Assembly (NCBI GenBank): GCA_030674185.1
Contig: JAPXFY010000015.1
Location: 20,009,280-20,073,279, forward strand
Source of the DNA: Monoplex corrugatus
Taxonomy: Eukaryota; Mollusca; Gastropoda; Littorinimorpha; Ranellidae
Length of the DNA stretch: 64,000 nt
Direction of reading: 5' to 3'
The notes beneath the pieces were generated by a model, which worked only from the letters and a program-made list of their open reading frames with translations, was not told where the DNA came from and did not search any database. Below, one piece after another: positions 1-11,328 of this stretch. Positions within the stretch are counted from its first letter, which is position 1; each line of letters opens with the position of its first letter. Both the position numbers and the translations under genes were made by a program.

Positions 1-1440
1 ATTGTTTGCATTCTCCAAGTCTATCTGACTCAGTGGGGTATCAGTTAGCACATCCTCTTTGATGAACCTCTGCATGAGGTTCTTCAGCATGGTCTGGAGA
101 TCCGTGGCCATGAAAGGCATGAGGGGCTTGTCTGCCTGGTATTTTTTCAGGAATGGTTCAATGAGCCGAGCAACAGATGCAAAGAAAGACAGTTGGCTGG
201 GCAGCAAGGGGTTGTTGACACCAGTTTTCAAACATTCAAAACTGTTATTACGTGGCAGAGCGATCTTCTTGGTCAGCGCAGCTTTCACAAACAAATCTAG
301 ATTGGGCAACAGTTCAATGGCTCGCATTGCAGGCACAGCATTCTCCAGCCACCTGTGGCGACAGAACTTCAATGGAAGAGAGGATGCTTGGGTTGTGGCA
401 TAGTAATCCTCAAGGCGAGCTGGACTGTCTTCAAAGAGCTTGTAGGATGCAGACAAAAAGTCTTCTATTTTCCACCCTGTGGCTTCACAACCGGTACGGA
501 AGGCGTTGTGCAGAGTGTGAAGGCCACAGCTTCCCACATGCAGCAAGGAGACTCCATGGTTGTCTTTCATGTCACAGTTGATGGTGTGTAGACAATCCAA
601 TTCACGTTGGGCCCATCCATGCCAAGTGTAGCAAGTCTCTCTTGTTCAAGTTGGACTTTGTGAAGACTGACTCAAACTTTGCAATCATGTCCTTTCCTGT
701 GGCGTGGCCCAAAAACTCTGAAGTCAAATACCGTGTTTTCACAACAAATCTTGCCAGATTCGTATCATAAAGTCCATTTGCGTCATGTGGTTTTGCTTGT
801 TCAAAGACTCGTCAAAGAGCAAAACATATCCTAGTTCAGAGGAAGCCTTGACATTCTTTTGTAGCAGCTCAGAAAATCGGGGTTCAAGCCCAAATGTTGT
901 CAGGTATCAGCACCTTGTTTCCCCACATTGAAATCTGGCAGCAATGTCACTGTCTGAGAACATAGATCTGAACAATTCTCCGCTCTGCTCTGATGATCTG
1001 TAACTGTAGTGGCAGTCCACAATTTTCATTGCCCACAACACTTCAGCCTTCAACCGACCACTGTCAAGATCAAAACTAGACCTAGGCCTAGTACTAGTAG
1101 TAGATATCTGTGCTTGGACTTGTTCTGACACACCTTCATTGCTGGCAGTTGCACGACTAGTGCTGCTAGTTGAACTGTAAGTGACTGTGCTTGTACTGTT
1201 TGTTGAAAAGAAATCAGTCATGTTACATCTGGTGTCTGCCTTGATTTTTCGTTCATTTTTCACATGTCTGTCCGTCTTGGCATGTTGTTTAAGGACACTC
1301 TCTCCCATTGATGCAATTTTCAACGAAACTCCACAAAAAAGGCACCGAGCAGAATGCTTGTCCACAGTATCCCTTCTCACCCACTCACAATAAACTTTTT
1401 CAGATAACCATCTATCCTGAAAGGAACATTTCCCTGGCAT
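1..1440 (-). pseudogene. Decayed hAT-like transposase with N-terminal BED-type zinc finger, running off the left edge
   Basis: The minus strand encodes a transposase of the BED-finger hAT-like kind. The start codon is at 1440. Residues about 28-60 hold a Cys-x2-Cys ... His-x4-His finger (key residues ARCLFCG and QHAKTDRH), followed by a Ser/Thr-rich linker. The open frame stops near 907, but recognisable transposase sequence continues to position 1 in shifted frames: GMDGPN around 620, HVGSCGLHTLHNAF around 500-540, and RHRWLENAVPAMRAIELL around 310-360. That last block aligns with the STRWLS segment of the hAT transposase at 22706-24754. Frame changes are visible near 900, 765 and 600-650, so it is a pseudogene. 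The C-terminal dimerisation region lies outside the window. No terminal repeat was found to its right. Confidence 0.75.
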
Positions 1441-1870
1441 TTTGAACGTTTAGCTTGAAAACACTTTACAAACTAGGCCTCCATCCGAATTAACTAGCAA
1501 TGTAAGGAAAAAAGGAGGGAGGAGGAGAAAAGGCGGAAGAAGGCATCTATCTGTAAAATGCTGCTCAACAATGCAGCATATATCTGTTCTCCAAGGCTGT
1601 TTATTATGTTTGTATGTTCGCAAACCGTGGTGTTATGTACCTACGTTTATTTGGGTAATATTTTTTCATCTTTATTGCCTCACTCTTTTAATTAATTTCT
1701 ATACAGGGAACCTTTTAACATAGATCGTTTGACAAAAATATCGAGTCAGCTATATGCCGCGAACATTAGCACCGCCTCTGCTCTTTGAAACCCATGACGT
1801 CAAAAATTTTGTGACTCACAACCACTGTACACGGCTTCGCATCTGCCACTGAGCAGAAAGCGCACTACTG
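1441..1870. other. Non-coding interval between the hAT relic and Harbinger H-1
   Basis: I see no gene here. There is a purine-rich patch (about 1505-1545), an AT-rich stretch and ordinary unique-looking sequence. The last three bases before the Harbinger terminus, TTA at 1871-1873, are its target duplication. Confidence 0.5.
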
Positions 1871-1873
1871 TTA

Positions 1874-1895
1874 AGGCCTACGCAGAGTGGGTTCG
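1874..1895 (+). repeat. Left terminal inverted repeat of H-1
   Basis: It matches 5136-5157 on the opposite strand over all 22 bases and directly abuts a TTA target duplication at 1871-1873. It is the expected transposase cleavage and binding end. Confidence 0.93.
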
Positions 1896-1918
1896 GCTAT
1901 TCGGTTTTCATAGATGCT

Positions 1919-1983
1919 GAGCCGTACACGAGCCGAGAGCAAGACGTGAACTGCACGTCTTGCATTCGGTTCGCGTACGGCTC
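1919..1983. repeat. Subterminal long hairpin inside the left end of H-1
   Basis: GAGCCGTACACGAGCCGA, followed by AGCAAGACGTG, folds back on CACGTCTTGC ... GTACGGCTC with only about four bases of loop. The stem is roughly 30 bp with a few mismatches. The core GAGCCG/CGGCTC also recurs near the right end (around 5120-5135), so these may be subterminal binding motifs. The right end has no matching hairpin. Confidence 0.7.
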
Positions 1984-2080
1984 GTGAATAAAATTGTGGC
2001 GGGAAATCTAGAGATCTGGGCCGGAACTCGTTAAAAAGCATCAAGATTTATTCATTGACTAGAGATCTGGGTCAGAGAAA

Positions 2081-4510
2081 ATGGAGAAACTTCAGCTTTT
2101 ATTGCTGTTGTGGTTGAAAAGAAGAAATTCTAGACCTAATAGGCGTTATTGGGTACATCCCATATTCCAAGAAAGGCCAACATTTGGTGAATACCATCAC
2201 CTCATTGAAGGCATTCTCCAAGATGAGGAAAAGTGTTTATTGTACATAAGAATGAAACCAAACACATTCCAAACACTCCTGGAGATAATTGGGCCTCAAA
2301 TTGAAAAAAGGACAACCAATTTCAGGAAGCCGCTGTCGGCAAGAGAACGCCTCGTCATCACGCTAAGGTATGTGAAAATGCTTTTTAATCATTAAATTAA
2401 GTAACTTAATGCTTCTGGGAGTGTGGCTTCATTCTGCATTATTTACAACCGTTTTCTTCTGCAATACAAGACAATATTCACAAATGACATACACAGTTAT
2501 TCTTCATGTAAACTTTTAATATTCATAAAAAGAATACTAGCAAATACTAAATGGTTTCTAATAGTGCATTGGTCATTAGATGAACGTATGAATAAATGGG
2601 ATAAACTTAATCCAGTTGTTAACAAAGTATTATTAGTAATAATCTTTCTTTTCTTGTCTCACTTCTCCTGGTGAGATATCATTTCAACTTTAATGAAAAT
2701 AATCAGTTTTAAGACTAGTTAATTAGATTTATTGATGGTACGTTTGATATTGGTCATCATAATGTGGCTGTTGTGGTTGGTAATTGGGTGTAGATATATA
2801 TGTTCCTGTGGTTGTTGCCTGACCCCGTCTCAAATACCGTAGTAGCAGCATCTGCATTTCTGCCTGAAATTCCAATTTGGATAAGGGGTCGAGCATTTTT
2901 AGTTTTGGTGCCAGACTTTGAAGAAATAACTGATCTTCGTCTTTGGTCTCTTCTTTTGGTTTAATAGACTGTATGGCACTTAGAATGTCACTGTCTAGTG
3001 AATGTTCCTGTCGTTCCTGGGGAAATCTTTTCCTTTTTCTGGCTTGACTAGTGCTGGCTTGACTACTGCTGGCTTGGCTAGTGCTGGCTTGACTACTGCT
3101 GGCTTGGCTAGTGCTGGCCTGTGAAATAGTCCCTGTACTAGGTTGTGAGCTTTCATCGATTTCTGTGGCAACAGCCAATGATTCGTGTGTTGAAAAGCTT
3201 CCTTCTGACAACTGCTCTTCCTCATCAGAAGCATCTGATAAATTAGAACAGGTCTTCCTGTCGATGATATGTGGGAGAAGAAATTTCATTGAGTCATACA
3301 GGTACCACTTTCTCTTTATTCCTCCAGCGGATCCTGATGTAGTGGTTGTCAGTTGCTTGTGCACCTTTTGGAAATAGTCCCTCAGCGCCGTCCACTTCTT
3401 TTTTGCAGACGCATCTGTGAAAAGAGAAAGAAGGAGAGAACTGAATAAAAAGAATGAAATAATGAGAAAAAATAAGAGAGAAAGAAAGAATGAAAAGAAT
3501 GAATGAAAGAAAGAAAGAAAGAAAGAAAGGAAGGAAGAAAGGAAAGAGAGCTAACAAACTTTTTATCGGTGCTTCTTTATTTATTTTTTTTGTTCCATCC
3601 AGATTTCTGGCTTCGGGAGAGAACCACCCATCCCTGTCTTTTCATTTTCGGGCGGGCGTTTCAACCATACGAGCGATCACAATCGAAACTTGTTCAGTCC
3701 TCTGGAATATTCTGCAACCCCAGGTGATGCCAAAACCTGAACAGGAACAGTGGCTGAAGATTGCGCATGAATTCTACAGCAGATTTCAGTTCCCTTTGTG
3801 TTTGGGCGCGATTGATGGAAAACACATTCGTGTAAGAAAACCGAAAAAATCAGGGTCCAAATATTACAACTACAAACACTTTTTTTCTATTGTGCTCCTT
3901 GCCGTTACAGATGCAAATGGAAAGTTTGTGATCGTTGATGTTGGTTCGTGTGGAGGCAACAGTGATGGTGGAGTATTTAGTCGTGCATCACTGGGGAAAA
4001 AACTTATCAAACAAGTTGGACATCCCTCCAAGCAGTCTCATTCCTGGCACAGACATCGAGCTGCCATACATGTTTGTAGTGGATGAAGCTTTTCCTTTAA
4101 GGGAGAACATTATGAAGCCGTTCCCACACCGCCAGCTTTCTGTCGAAAAAGAAACATTTAACTACAGACTGTCACGGGCAAGGAACTCTGTGGAATGCTC
4201 GTTTGGAAGACTGTCCCAAATGTGGAGGATTCTCATGCGCCAGATTGATGAGGAACCAACAGCAGCAACAAACATTGTGAAGGCAATTACGGTATTGCAC
4301 AATTTCATCATCACCCATGAGCCACATCGACTCGTCGTTGATGACATTGACACACCAGAAGAACCCAGGCCTCGTCGGCAAACCTACCGAAACATCCAAG
4401 CTCAAGATCATGGATGCAGAGCCACAAAAAACGGCATTCAGATTCGAGAAAGATTGACGAACTATTTCAATACTGTGGGTGCAGTTTCGTGGCAAAATGA
4501 TTACTTGTAA
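2081..4510 (+). pseudogene. HARBI1-type Harbinger transposase of H-1, two exons 2081-2367 and 3603-4510, one frameshift
   Basis: The protein is a DDE_Tnp_4 (HARBI1-like) nuclease that would cut at the terminal repeats. Exon 1 begins at the ATG at 2081 and carries the usual N-terminal part (YWVHPIF, GEYHHLIEG, SARERLVITLR). It ends at a GT donor (2368). Exon 2 starts after the AG at 3602, and the split arginine codon joins LR to FLASGE, the standard Harbinger continuation. Catalytic blocks are visible: CLGAIDGKH (first Asp), VDVGSCGGNSDGG (second Asp) and YRLSRARNSVECSFG (acidic residue). A one-base shift near 4015 breaks the frame between GKKLIKQ and LDIPPSS. The C-terminus is complete at 4510. 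Exon 2 of the antisense MADF gene lies inside its intron. Confidence 0.85.
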
Positions 4511-4853
4511 TGTAGCCTAGTCCACATGAACATTTTAATTGGTCACACCTATACAGTATAGAGAGAGAGAGAAAGAGACAGAGACGAGAGAGAGAGGAGA
4601 GAGAGAGAAGGGAGAGAGACGAGAGAGAGAGAGAGAGAGGAGAGACGAGAGGAGAGAGAGACAGAGGAGAGAGACGAGAGGAGAGAGAGAGAAGAGAGAT
4701 GATTAAATAAATGTACCTACCATCCATACCCAGCTCGACTCCAATTTCTTTCCATTGTTTTATTACGAAATTTCTGTTTGAATAGTTGTCTGAAGTCTTG
4801 TCGTACAAGTCAGGTCTTTTTTGGACAGCGGTGATGATCCTTTCTGCTTCCAT
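2729..4853 (-). CDS. MADF-domain accessory protein of H-1, two exons 4853-4721 and 3414-2729
   Basis: Harbinger elements usually carry a second Myb/SANT or MADF-type protein that helps the transposase bind DNA and enter the nucleus. Here the ATG is at 4853 (MEAERIITAVQKRPDLYD). Exon 1 ends at a GT donor at 4720. The acceptor before 3414 joins GMD to DASAKKKWTALRDYF in frame, completing a MADF domain of about 90 residues. Downstream are KRKWYLYDSMKFLLPHI, an acidic stretch, then Ser-Gln-Ala-Ser repeats encoded by a degenerate 15-bp repeat at about 3040-3120, and a Gln/Tyr-rich tail ending at 2729. The spliced frame appears intact. Its intron contains the second exon of the sense transposase. 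Confidence 0.8.
4559..4702. repeat. GA-rich microsatellite
   Basis: Imperfect (GA)n with GACGAGAG interruptions lies in the MADF intron, just right of the transposase stop codon. It accounts for the Ser/Leu-rich antisense reading frame here, which is not a gene. Confidence 0.9.
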
Positions 4854-5135
4854 TTTGAGAAAAAAAGAGTGACACAAAATACACGCTACACACACAACAC
4901 ACATCAAAAAGCCCGCGTAGCACGCTCAGCACGTAGTGACGAGAGGTCGCCGAGTGAAATTAAGTGCAGCGCTTAGATGCCAGTCGGCACAGAAAGTTGC
5001 CGAATGGTAGCCGATCGCGAGCCGTGTTCACTCTGCCTGTGCTATTGGATGAAAGAGGTTTTTTAATTTCCACGGCTACCAGTCGGCAAGGTCATCAAGG
5101 ACAAAGCCGATTACGTGCCGATCGCGAGCCGAAAA

Positions 5136-5157
5136 CGAACCCACTCTGCGTAGGCCT
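5136..5157 (-). repeat. Right terminal inverted repeat of H-1
   Basis: Exact inverse of 1874-1895, followed by TTA at 5158-5160. Confidence 0.93.
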
Positions 5158-5160
5158 TTA

Positions 5161-5744
5161 GGCCTATAGGCCTAGTAGTAGGCTTAGTACTATCCTCGTA
5201 CAGTAGATCTAAGTACTGAGTTTCAGACGATCGCGTCAGCATCTTTCAACTCTTTGCAACTTGCGAAAGTATGGTTTTGGTTGTCAAAGGTGTTTCAGTT
5301 TCGTTCTCAAGTCTCTTTCTCTTGATAAAACAGGATTTAACAGGACCTAAAAGGTCCTTTCAAAAATTAAAAGGACTTCCTGATGAGTTAAAAGGACCAA
5401 CTTGCTGAATCAAAGCACTTAAAAGGCCTTTTGATCAAAATCCTATTCCTAAGGACTTGAAAGGACCCTACGAACCCTGAAATGCTCCAAGCTGAAGCAC
5501 TACTCCAGGAGTGCTGAATTGTCTTGTTTTCTTTCTCTGCTATTTGCTGTGATCATTAAGCTTTTCAGAATGTCAAATATTTCCTTATACACAAGATTTT
5601 TGATGGCCTTAAAGTTGTGGTGTGTCAATTTTACTATTTTATTCACACACAAAAAATTGAAACTATTAGAGCTCATTCACATACATCTGACAGATCCAAA
5701 TGAAATGTTCACTCTGTACAAAACAGTCTGTACATTATGTGTAC
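5161..5744. other. Non-coding interval with a cluster of AAAAGGAC-type motifs
   Basis: No gene is supported. Between about 5330 and 5470 the motif AAAAGGAC, or its inverse GTCCTTT, occurs at least five times in both orientations. This resembles subterminal transposase-binding repeats, possibly of the hAT-like element immediately to the right. I could not find a partner end. Confidence 0.45.
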
Positions 5745-8291
5745 TCACAGGGTTCTTTTTTTGAAGAAAGACCTTATTGTCAGCTGTTCACTAGCCTTCC
5801 TCTTTTTACCTGCATGGGCAGCAAACTTGCTTGTATTTGGATTGTCATTCTTGACTTCAGCACTCCTGTTTTCAGAAATGGCACTTTGAGAAGCAGTTTC
5901 AGTGGTGGGGGTGAGGATAGACTGAGAGGCATTCCTACTGGAACTGGAAAGAGGAGCTGTTTTAGTGGCAGTGGGAAGGGGGGCAGTCCTGGTAGCATTG
6001 GAGTGGGGGGCAATCTTCGTAGTATTAGAGAGGGGGGCAGTTTCACAGCCACTAGAGAGGGGGACAGTTTTGAAGGTCTTGGAGTTGGTGGCAGTCTTGA
6101 TAGTGTTGGAACTGGTGGCAGTCTTGGCAGTGTTAGAGCTGGTGGCAGTCTTGGTGGTGTTGGAGCTGGTGACAGTCTTGGTGGAACCAGAGTTGACGGC
6201 AGTTTTTGTGGAACCAGAGTTGGCAGCACTCTTTGTAGTAATGGAACTGTCTTTGGTGCTTGGGATAGCGGCAGTTGCTGAAGACTTTATGCTAGCTAGG
6301 TTGTCAGTTGAGAGCTTGGTTTGGTCCATCTGTTCTGCCTCTCTCAGCCTCTTCTCTCTCTCTGCAGCCTGGTCTCTCCTGTCTTTCTCAAGAGCAGCCT
6401 GGTAGTTCTGGTAACTCTCCTGCACACATTTCTTCATTTCTTGAGAAACAGTCATCTCAGTTGCACTTGTGCTGTTCGCTTTCAGCCAGGACTTTATGAT
6501 CACAACACCTTCATAATGTCTGACTTTCAATGAAGTCCTGTCATCAGTGATGATATCATCCATGATGTTGAAAGTGGATTCGATGAGAGGCCCAGAAAAG
6601 ATAGAAAGCAGGGCCTTCACCAGCTTTGTTAGGACTGGATATTTTTCCTGACCACTTGACCGCATTTCACTGATCTTTGACCACCAAGATGAGTCCAGCC
6701 TGAAATCTGGATCAGTCTCTTCTACATCAATGCTAGTCACTCTGGCATCCACAGTGTAACACCTCAGTTCAGAGTCCAAAATCCCCAGCTCAGTGTCTGC
6801 CACAACATTTGGAAGGTTGTCTGCCAGTTTTATCAGGGATGATGATGTTGTTCTGGACCTTTGGGCTCCTGGATCCAATGCACTCAGCCGGATCAAAGTT
6901 TCATTTTGAAGAGGAAGCTTCATCATCACCTTTGCAGCTTGCTGATAGCCCTCCCTCAGTGCCTTGTACAAGTCAGAGAGCCAAGGGTTTCCTTCTTTGT
7001 CTCTTCTGAAGTCCTTCAGCATGCTGAAGCAGTGTTGCCCCACTCCCAGGTGTCTGTCCATCAGCTGCAAGCTCCTGTCTGTGTAATTCACCTTTACAAG
7101 TTGGTCTACATCCACACAGGGGATGTGCTTTGGGTCCATGAACTGTGAGAAGAACTCTCTGGTTACGTAGAAGAGTTCTGCATGTATTTTGTGCATAAGA
7201 GGCTTTTCAGATTGAAACTTTTTCACGTAACCTGAGAACATGTCCAAAAGTCCCCTGTACAGGTTCATGATGGTAAGAAACAGAGGATTTTTGCGTTCGT
7301 TGAAGAAGGCATCCAGTACTTTGTCTTTTCTGCTAATGCTGGCAGAGGATTTTGTCTGTTGTCTTCTCTGCTGCTGAAGGACCACCTTGATTCTGGCATG
7401 ACAGTCCTCTGACACCTTGTTGGCTTCAAACATATTGGAGACTGTAGACTGGTGTTTTGACTGTTCTTCTACTTCCAGGAACGCAAAGTAGTACAGCACA
7501 AGTGAGTCCATGATCTCATGAAGCCTCGCTGACACTGTCTGCATCTGAAGAAATCTTGATCCAATGGGGCGGATGACAGACTTTGGAACACTGTAGTTCA
7601 GTAGAGCCTGGATTTCTTTCAAAACATCTCTTGCTTTGGGAGACTCCTCAATATCATAAAATATTGAAGATACAATGTCAGTGAAAGGCAGCACTTCTTC
7701 TATCGGTACAAACAGTGCTTTGCAAGCATTGTTGATCACATGCACAGTGTCCCCACTGATGTCCAGCAAATGGGGATTCTGATCACGGCAGAGTTTCTCA
7801 ACACCACCCCGACAACCCCGCATGACATTGCAGTTATCCATCATGCAGCTGATAACCCGATTCCACTCCAGCCCCTTCTCTGTCATCATTTCGTCAACAG
7901 CAGCAAACAGGTTTGCTGCAGTTGCCCTGTTCACTACTTTGGACCCAAAATGTTCAAGCACCACTTTTGTTTTGTCTGTGTCAAAGTACTGCACTACAAC
8001 ATTTAATATCTTATCTCCAGCATTGTTGGTGGCTTCATCAATGTTCAGTGGAAAAAAAAGACTGCTTCAGTTTCTCTGCTTGTTCACGCTTGAGCGCTTC
8101 AGCAACCCCATACACAGTTGTATATGTGCCACTTGTTCTCGAGAAGGTCAGTTTCTTAAGGGCTTCTGCATCTTGAGCAAGACGCTGACCCAGGGACACA
8201 AGGTCTGGAAGCAGGGAAAATGGTAGACAGTGTTCAGCAGCAAATGACGAAACAATGGTCTTCAGCTCTGCAATCTGATCGCCAAAACCTG
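5745..8291 (-). pseudogene. hAT-like transposase, large C-terminal part with dimerisation region
   Basis: A 749-residue minus-strand frame (7994-5745) contains hAT features. VISCMMDNCNVMRGCRGGVEK and HVINNACKALF match the central catalytic-fold segments, and FSGPLIESTFNIMDDIITDDR with VRHYEGVVIIKSW matches the C-terminal hAT dimerisation domain. The frame ends with a charged coiled stretch, a long Thr/Lys/Ser repeat tract (about residues 560-700, TKTATSSNT-like units) and a basic tail. Upstream, 8291-8038 continues the same protein (DQIAELKTIVSSFAAEHCL) after a splice acceptor at about 8291, with a one-base shift near 8045 before DEATNNAGDKIL. I call it an element-derived pseudogene. The long frame suggests it is fairly young. 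Confidence 0.7.
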
Positions 8292-8304
8292 GATGAAAAA
8301 ACAT

Positions 8305-9640
8305 ACAAAAATAAGATCTTAAAAAATTTATTTATTTCTTGTGTTTACAGTCCCGTCTATCACTTGGGGCCATTATCAAAACTGTCATCGTGTACAAACA
8401 ACCACCAAGACTCAAAGACCAAACAAACACCCCAGACAAAAAACACATTGTCACCTCCACAAAACAGTGCATGACAAAAATATCTACACCATTAAGCTCC
8501 TTAACGCTATATAGGACTAGGCCATGCTGAGGACGCCAGCCATTCCGCTTAATTTATCGACCCCAGATTAAAAAAATATAATGAAAAGGAATACAAAGAT
8601 ATTTAACAATGCAACAATATAAGTTACTTCAAAGATACACAAAAATGGTCATATAGACAAATAATACTGCTAAGTGTACATCACAGTGCTTAAATCTCAC
8701 TACCTAATCACCAGAGCAAAACAGCATAAACATTTTGTCATGTGATATACTGCAATACAGAAATTTGGTATTATAGACCATACACAGTTCTTGCTTTTGC
8801 CAATCCAAACAAGGACTTTTAAAAATGTTCATGCAAAAGAATGTTTAAGTCACTGTTTTGTTTTCCAATTTATATCTTTTCCTTTATATCTACTGTTCCA
8901 CAAATATCTATAATGAAATTGAACATGAGTTCTAAAAAATTTTTACTATTAAAAAAACAACATATTTGTAGTTATTTGTGTCCATTATATTTATTGATTT
9001 TTTTTATTGTTTATAAGAAAGGCCAGTTTCAAATGAGCAGATTAAATATTTACCTTTACTATAGATAAATAATTTTAAATATTCATTACAATATACACAA
9101 AATGCATGAACATGAAATGTTGAAATGTTATGTTAGACTGAAAAAGTTTTAAAATCATTTTTGTAAATTATTTACTATGTCTTTCTTCTTCATCCTTTCC
9201 CTTCTTCCTCCCGCCCACTTCAGCCCCCCCCCCCTCTCCCCTTTCACTCCCCTCCCCTGTTAGTATAAAAAAATTCTGTATAACATTTCAATTTTAATTT
9301 TACACATTAAAATTATTTGGTTAAAAAAATGTTTTAAAAGATTTTCTTTTCTTTCTAGCAACCCCCCCCCCCCCTCCCCCATTGAAAATGTTTTTCTCCT
9401 TTTTCTTTTCAATCTTCTCTCAAAATTAAGCTAAAACATGTTTTTGACTAAAATTTTTAAAGCAGATTTGCTATATAATACACTCTCAGCCTTGTTTGGG
9501 CTCTTGAAAAAGAGAGGTCACATCAGAGGCCGCGGGGCTTAGTTGTCCTAATAACCTAACCTAACCTCCCCCCCACCCCTCCCCACCCACTCCCATTCAT
9601 CCATCTCATCTTCGCTATCAGTACAATCACCATCCCGTTC
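8305..9640. other. AT-rich non-coding stretch, probable intron, with poly-C tracts
   Basis: No gene is visible. The sequence is AT-rich with homopolymer C runs at about 9227-9236 and 9361-9375. It separates the acceptor at about 8291 from a candidate 5' exon at 9640-9882, so it may be an intron of the hAT-like gene. A short CCTAACCTAACCT run lies at about 9555. Confidence 0.4.
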
Positions 9641-9882
9641 CCTCACAAGAATTTAGAACGAAGGAATGGCTTACCACATTTTGTGACTGTTGTCGGTGAT
9701 GCCCCATCAAGTTTGGTATTCCGTTTCGCACAGAGCAGTGCTGCCTTGTGTGCCTTGTCTTTGGCGTGAAAAAATAGTGCTCGTTTTCCACTGGAGCCGT
9801 AATTCAGTCTTGTTACAGACAACGCACCGGCATGTTCCCGCTTCGTCCACCTTTCTGCACCACACTTCGAAACAATCGCCAT
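9640..9882 (-). pseudogene. Candidate 5' exon of the hAT-like element, degenerate zinc finger
   Basis: The minus strand encodes LNYGSSGKRALFFHAKDKAH, resembling the second half of a BED/C2H2-like finger (a Gly-Lys-x-Ala-Leu ... His ... His pattern). The expected Cys-x2-Cys part is visible only in a shifted frame just upstream (CVVCNK). It lies on the same strand as the hAT transposase to the left, so it could be its 5' exon. A GT donor was not pinned down. Confidence 0.35.
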
Positions 9883-10299
9883 CTTCTTCTTCTTCTAGCC
9901 AGAGCCATCGCCACTTGTTTTTTTACTGATTTGTCTATTGCAGAAACATCTGCATTAACAGGCAGGTCCTTCATTGTTGCTATCGCATGTGTTAGGCTCA
10001 AATTTGCTGTCGATACAAATCTTCGCTCGCAAACTTTTTTTCCCCCCGGTTTAGACTCGGAATGCGCATGAGCAAGAATAAAAAGGAAGGGAAGTAACTT
10101 TAAATCCTTTCTGTGTTGCCAAGCACCAGTGAAGAATCGCCGTTCGATACAAACGAAGACTAATGGAAAAATAATATAGATAATCGAATTATGCAGATAA
10201 GCCGAGCTGACAGTGTGAAAGACTCTCTCTCTCTCTCTCGTTTTTTTTTTTTTTTGCATTGGCATTGGCATTTTCCTGAAGTCAAGTTTGCCATTCCGG

Positions 10300-11324
10300 A
10301 AAAGAACTTTTGTCAATCGGTTCATTCCGGAATTCCGGAACACTCCGGAACTACTTTCACCCATGTCCTGTGGAGCTACAAAGCTGAGTCCAAAGAAGCG
10401 TTTCAGCCATCTCCCAATTTCCAAATCAACTGCCTTGTATTCGTCCGACAAGCCTAGACTGCTGATCTTGTGGTACCATGACTGGGAGAGATGGAAGTGG
10501 CATCCCTTGATGGAAATCCCCGGCCACACTGCTTTGACAGCTGCGTGACATGCCCTTTCAAAGTCTAGATTAATAGATGCCATCTGAAGATCAAGTTCAT
10601 TGTCAGAGCAAAAATCACGAAGTGACATGAACATATCACGATACATGTGTTCTGTTTTTGAGGGGAGGAGGCAGAAAACGCAAGGAACATACACTCCATC
10701 TTTGTAGGCATGTAGAACATAGATCTGGAGGAAGAACCGAGGGCACGTTTTAAAAGTCCCATCACCAAGTATTTGCACATCTTGTCTGCAAAGAAGTCTG
10801 AGATTTGACAATGTTGAAAAGATTATCAAACCAGATTCCACGTTATTCTTTAGTAGCATATTTTCACCTTCGCTTGAAGTCAGACCGAATTGTTCTACAC
10901 ACTGATGGGTTTCTTGGCGGTTCTTTGGCAGCTTTGGGATGAATTTTCGACGCTCGTTGTATATGGCTTTGCGAACATTTTCCATTTCCTTGATATGGAT
11001 GTCCGGAGCTGCCTCTCCATTCGAAAGTTCTCGCCTCATCACTTTTGCAGGACGCTCAAACAGGTCAACAGCACCCCGTTTGCGACAGAGTTTGCGGAAT
11101 TCTCCAACTACAACTTCTCGTTCTGTCTTTGCTTCGTGAGTATGGTCGTTGGAGAAGACAGCGTTGGTGTTGTCTTTTCTTGTTTTGCATCTTGCAGGAC
11201 AACCACGGATGCTGCATCTCCAAGTCTTGGCAATACCAGATTCCCTGTCCAATCTGTATGTGAAACTATCAACAAGTAAGGCTTCTTTGCCTTTGTTTGT
11301 TTGCGTAATTCTTACACCGTCCAT
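10300..11324 (-). pseudogene. MULE transposase 1 with FLYWCH finger, truncated at its C-terminal end
   Basis: The ATG at 11324 opens a Mutator-like transposase. Residues about 15-65 form a FLYWCH zinc finger (FTYRLDRESGIAKTWRC, then CPARCKT and DHTHE). Residues about 190-300 are the MULE catalytic domain: DGTFKTCPRFF (first Asp), LDFERACHAAVKAVWP (second Asp) and KGCHFHLSQSWY. Similarity to the second MULE at 12287-13712 stops after FFGLSFVAP (around 10350). The frame stays open to 9813 for 503 residues in all, but the last 150 or so come from CCGGAA-rich and CT/T-rich non-coding DNA, so the glutamate-containing C-terminal block is missing. Confidence 0.8.
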
Positions 11325-11328
11325 GGTA

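Larger units (their letters stand above)
1874..5157 (+). mobile_element. PIF/Harbinger DNA transposon H-1, both ends and target duplication present
   Basis: Perfect 22-bp terminal inverted repeats (1874-1895 and 5136-5157, starting AGGCCTACGCAGAGTGGG) are flanked by TTA at 1871-1873 and 5158-5160. A 3-bp TWA duplication is the PIF/Harbinger signature. Inside are the two genes expected of the superfamily: a DDE transposase of HARBI1 type on the plus strand (exons 2081-2367 and 3603-4510) and a MADF-domain DNA-binding protein on the minus strand (exons 4721-4853 and 2729-3414). The transposase has one frameshift near 4015, so this copy is probably not autonomous, although both termini are intact. 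Confidence 0.93.

Noticed and set aside
3040..3120. Ser-Gln-Ala-Ser repeat in the MADF protein as a separate satellite or CRISPR-like feature
   Set aside because: It is a short in-frame coding repeat within an accepted gene.
5745..7994. The 749-codon frame as a host gene
   Set aside because: It carries hAT transposase blocks and dimerisation domain, and its upstream part is frameshifted.
9545..9570. CCTAACCTAACC as a telomeric repeat
   Set aside because: Only two to three units; molluscan telomeres are expected to be TTAGGG, and no array is present.
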